This document shows, in pieces, positions 5,312 to 5,636 of a stretch of DNA of 5,636 bases. The notes beneath the pieces are model-generated. The model did no database searches. It was given only the letters and a program-made list of their open reading frames with translations, and had not been told where the DNA came from. A program made the translations under genes and the position numbers. Source of the DNA: Bacillota bacterium. GTDB lineage: Bacteria; Bacillota; Clostridia; Lachnospirales; CAG-274. The stretch covers positions 1-5,636 of the forward strand of contig JAGAHK010000296.1 in assembly GCA_017627115.1 (NCBI GenBank), in the 5' to 3' direction. Position 1 is the stretch's first letter, and the number at the start of each line of letters is the position of its first letter.

Positions 5312-5636
5312 ATGATAAGGATCAATAACTATGTCGATCAGAACGATGATATCGTTACGCTCGAAAAAAAAGGAATGTTCACGGTTTTTGAATTTGTGCG
5401 CGATTTAAGCGTATATCCGTGGAATGCGCAGACTGCGTATTTTATGTCGAAAATGGGCTGCCGTATGCGTCAGCTCAAAATAGACATTCTCGATGATGCC
5501 ATCAGGCTTAATCCCGGTGCCATGAAAATGATACTCGGCGGTGTTGAAAGCAATACGGGCATCAAAGGCGTGGGCGACCTGCTCGGCAAGGCGGTAAAGA
5601 GCAAAATGACGGGCGATGCTGCTATCAAACCGGTAT
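5312..5636 (+). CDS. AIM24-family protein, N-terminal part, cut by window edge
   Basis: About 108 residues are visible and the frame stays open to the right edge. The stretch AIRLNPGAMKMILGGVESNTGIKGVGDLLGKAVKSKMTG-DAAIKP (about residues 67-107) matches the pattern I know from bacterial AIM24-family (TIGR00266-like) proteins, where a beta strand with a gained aromatic or hydrophobic pair is followed by G-V-x-x-x-TG-x-KG-x-G-D-x-L-GKA and a KP motif. The family is named for a yeast mitochondrial inner-membrane protein; its bacterial function is not settled. No signal peptide or transmembrane helix is visible in this part. The ATG has an AGGGAGG site (5298-5304) seven bases upstream. It follows the zinc-ribbon membrane-protein gene with no terminator between, so shared transcription is expected and a joint role at the membrane is plausible. 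Confidence 0.8.
   Translation, partial: MIRINNYVDQNDDIVTLEKKGMFTVFEFVRDLSVYPWNAQTAYFMSKMGCRMRQLKIDILDDAIRLNPGAMKMILGGVESNTGIKGVGDLLGKAVKSKMTGDAAIKPV

Overview
The window (5,636 bases, moderate GC with AT-rich intergenic stretches) looks like chromosomal DNA of a low-GC Gram-positive bacterium, most likely a clostridial gut anaerobe (Oscillospiraceae/Lachnospiraceae-like). The grounds are an L-box lysine riboswitch with an intrinsic terminator, strong AGGAGG-type ribosome binding sites, clean TTGACA/TATAAT-type promoters, and gene families common in Clostridia. The genus assignment is inference. No tRNA, rRNA, CRISPR array, insertion sequence or prophage gene was seen.

Left part (1-2225, all on the minus strand): a lysine/threonine-family biosynthesis unit. 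Transcription starts near 2190 from a near-consensus promoter and runs through a lysine riboswitch (2185-2023) and its terminator (1992-1964). It then enters asd (aspartate-semialdehyde dehydrogenase, 1915-836), a hairpin-rich spacer (835-662), a small unrecognised three-helix membrane protein (661-374) and dapA (331 to beyond the left edge). Asd makes aspartate semialdehyde and DapA condenses it with pyruvate, so the riboswitch gates entry to the diaminopimelate/lysine branch by feedback from lysine.

Middle (2333-4150, minus strand): a 605-residue regulator-like protein with two copies of a helix-turn-helix module in the same register, followed by a large C-terminal domain I cannot assign firmly. 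It ends about 108 bases before the riboswitch promoter, with no clear terminator of its own.

Right part (4151-5636): a 270-base divergent control region, then a plus-strand operon. Its first gene encodes a double zinc-ribbon, single-pass membrane protein (4421-5275); its second encodes an AIM24-family protein cut by the right edge (5312-5636). The control region carries a long imperfect palindrome centred near 4303. Its two ends carry near-identical extended -10 elements pointing outward, one toward the regulator and one toward the zinc-ribbon/AIM24 operon. This layout suggests that the double-HTH protein controls itself and the envelope-associated operon from one shared operator. That regulator/operator/zinc-ribbon/AIM24 module is the best candidate here for an uncharacterised system. 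The arrangement is visible in the sequence; the function is inferred.
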